Below, in pieces: positions 49,247 to 50,184 of a stretch of 50,184 nucleotides of DNA. The stretch is taken from assembly GCA_004558205.1 (NCBI GenBank), contig SFDM01000041.1:1-50184 (forward strand), in the 5' to 3' direction. The stretch comes from Pyramidobacter piscolens. Its GTDB lineage: Bacteria > Synergistota > Synergistia > Synergistales > Dethiosulfovibrionaceae. Each line of letters begins with the position of its first letter. Position 1 is the first letter of the stretch. The notes under the pieces were generated by a model, which was not told where the DNA came from, searched no databases, and saw only the letters and a list, made by a program, of their open reading frames with translations. Made by a program: the position numbers and the translations under genes.

Positions 49247-49900
49247 ATGAACAATTCTCGAGAAAAGATCCGCAGACTGACCTTTATCGGCATGTCGGGG
49301 GCGCTGTCGGCGCTCCTCATGTTCGTCAATATTCCCGTGCCTTTGGCGCCGTCGTTCATGAAATTCGACGTGTCGGAGCTGCCGGCGCTCTTCGCAGGAT
49401 TTTTCCTGTCGCCGGGCAGCGGCTGCGCCGTAGTGGCAGTGAAGCTCCTGATAAAGCTGCTCTTCCAGGGCAGCGAAACGGCCCTTGTGGGCGAAGCCGT
49501 CAACATGGCGGGCAGCATGGCTTTCGTCCTGCCCGCCGCGCTGATCTACCGCCGCAGCCATACCCGGCGCGGAGCGCTGCTGGCCATGACGGCGGCCACG
49601 ATCCTGGTGAGCGCGCTGAGCGTTTTTCTCAACGCCTGGGTAGCTTTCCCCGCTTACGCGGCGGTCTACGGCATCCCTCTGGAAGCGCTGGTGAAAATGG
49701 GGGCCGCCGTGAACCCTCTGGTGCATGACCAGGTCTCGCTGATGCTTTTCAGCGTCTTCCCCTTCAATCTGGTGAAGCACGGCGCCACGTCGGCGATGAC
49801 CTACCTGGTATACAAGCGCTGCGGCGGCATGCTGCGCTCCCGCTGGAACCTCGGGGCGCAGGCCTCCCGCAGCCAGGACGCCAGGACTCCTCAAGCTTGA
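49247..49900 (+). CDS. ribU: RibU-like riboflavin ECF transporter S-component
   Basis: 217 residues, about six hydrophobic segments. FMKFDVSELPALFAGFFLSP is the RibU hallmark, where the K-x-D-x-S-x-x-P stretch lies near the flavin site. It needs EcfAA'T encoded elsewhere, as does folT in this window. The ATG follows GAAGGAGA. The last 25 residues are polar and variable. Riboflavin is the best guess; other vitamins in the same family cannot be fully excluded because no FMN riboswitch is seen. Confidence 0.82.
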   Translation: MNNSREKIRRLTFIGMSGALSALLMFVNIPVPLAPSFMKFDVSELPALFAGFFLSPGSGCAVVAVKLLIKLLFQGSETALVGEAVNMAGSMAFVLPAALIYRRSHTRRGALLAMTAATILVSALSVFLNAWVAFPAYAAVYGIPLEALVKMGAAVNPLVHDQVSLMLFSVFPFNLVKHGATSAMTYLVYKRCGGMLRSRWNLGAQASRSQDARTPQA

Positions 49901-50184
49901 AAAACAGGATAAATTGCCGTTTACCGGCGGCGCTGGCGTAAAAGCCGGTTCAAAAGCAGGGGCAAAGGCGGGGGCAAAAGATTGAATCGCAATGGGCACA
50001 AAGGTCACGCGGAGGATCGCAAAGTAAACCCCAGATAAAGGCCAAGTAACGCTCAGCAGTTCAATAAAAATGAGAATTATCAAGATTTTTTGCTGATTCA
50101 CAGGTTTTATTCTACAAAGTTTTGCGCTTTAAGATTTTGACCTGTACTGCTGAACCATCTCTTTTTTCAGCAGCGCAGGGAGGC
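49901..50184. other. Non-coding right edge
   Basis: About 280 bases without a supported gene. The first part has imperfect short repeats (AGCAGGGGCAAAGG, GGCGGGGGCAAAAG). The last part is AT-rich, with a GCTGAA ... TTCAGC pair near 50149-50172 that could be a terminator reading in from the right. A long minus-strand open frame across it is antisense to ribU and is not called. Confidence 0.45.

Noticed and set aside
49064..50101. Minus-strand open frame of 345 codons over ribU
   Set aside because: Antisense to a well-recognised ECF component; its N-terminal part has low-complexity repeats and no ribosome site.
1..50184. CRISPR array, tRNA genes, prophage or integrase
   Set aside because: No regularly spaced repeats, no tRNA-like cloverleaf with TTCGA arm, and no phage or integrase proteins were seen in the window.

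Overview
The window is a GC-rich bacterial chromosome segment of about 50 kb, dominated by vitamin B12 (corrinoid) metabolism. The mix of genes points to an anaerobic, amino-acid-using bacterium: a split glycine decarboxylase (gcvPA/gcvPB), the oxygen-independent cobalamin route, C5-type tetrapyrrole synthesis, ECF vitamin transporters and a nitrogenase-like reductase. A member of the Synergistota (Pyramidobacter-like) is my best guess from overall character. It is inference only, since there is no rRNA gene to confirm it.

Layout. 1-452: 5' part (domain I) of a group II intron on the minus strand, cut by the window edge. 501-2650: a Fur-family regulator, an unusual pterin synthase-family protein with a zinc ribbon, and a convergent LysR regulator. 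2651-3600: AT-rich intergenic DNA with a perfect CRP/FNR-type palindrome. 3601-4203: GDSL esterase. 4344-11074: a complete glycine cleavage operon, gcvT-gcvH-gcvPA-gcvPB-lplA-lpdA. 11252-13350: a tetrahydrofolate riboswitch followed by folT (folate ECF component) and folC.

13675-19133 (minus): a five-gene Nik/Dpp-type ABC importer under a cobalamin riboswitch with an intrinsic terminator, probably for cobalt or a cobalt chelate. 19220-28165 (minus): a second cobalamin-riboswitch operon. It holds a BtuFCD-like importer, a NifH-like ATPase, a NifD/K-like protein with two cysteine-motif blocks in one chain, two tandem broken copies of a substrate-binding protein, a decayed permease remnant and an intact second permease. 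This nitrogenase-like and importer module is the most interesting part of the window.

28247-47967 (plus): a divergent operon of about 19 kb behind two complete, tandem cobalamin riboswitches, each with its own terminator. It encodes a secreted CbiK-type chelatase, a BtuCDF importer, CbiL, a membrane protein, CbiC, CbiD, CbiET, CbiF, CbiG, HemA, CbiH, a CbiJ-SirC fusion, HemC, a CobA-HemD fusion, HemB, HemL and CbiA. Together these cover glutamyl-tRNA to cobyrinate a,c-diamide. It ends in a perfect 29-bp inverted repeat. 48153-49900: an RpiR-family regulator and, divergently, a RibU-like riboflavin ECF component.

In all there are four cobalamin riboswitches within 10 kb. They place cobalt/corrinoid import, tetrapyrrole supply, corrin synthesis and the nitrogenase-like module under one effector.
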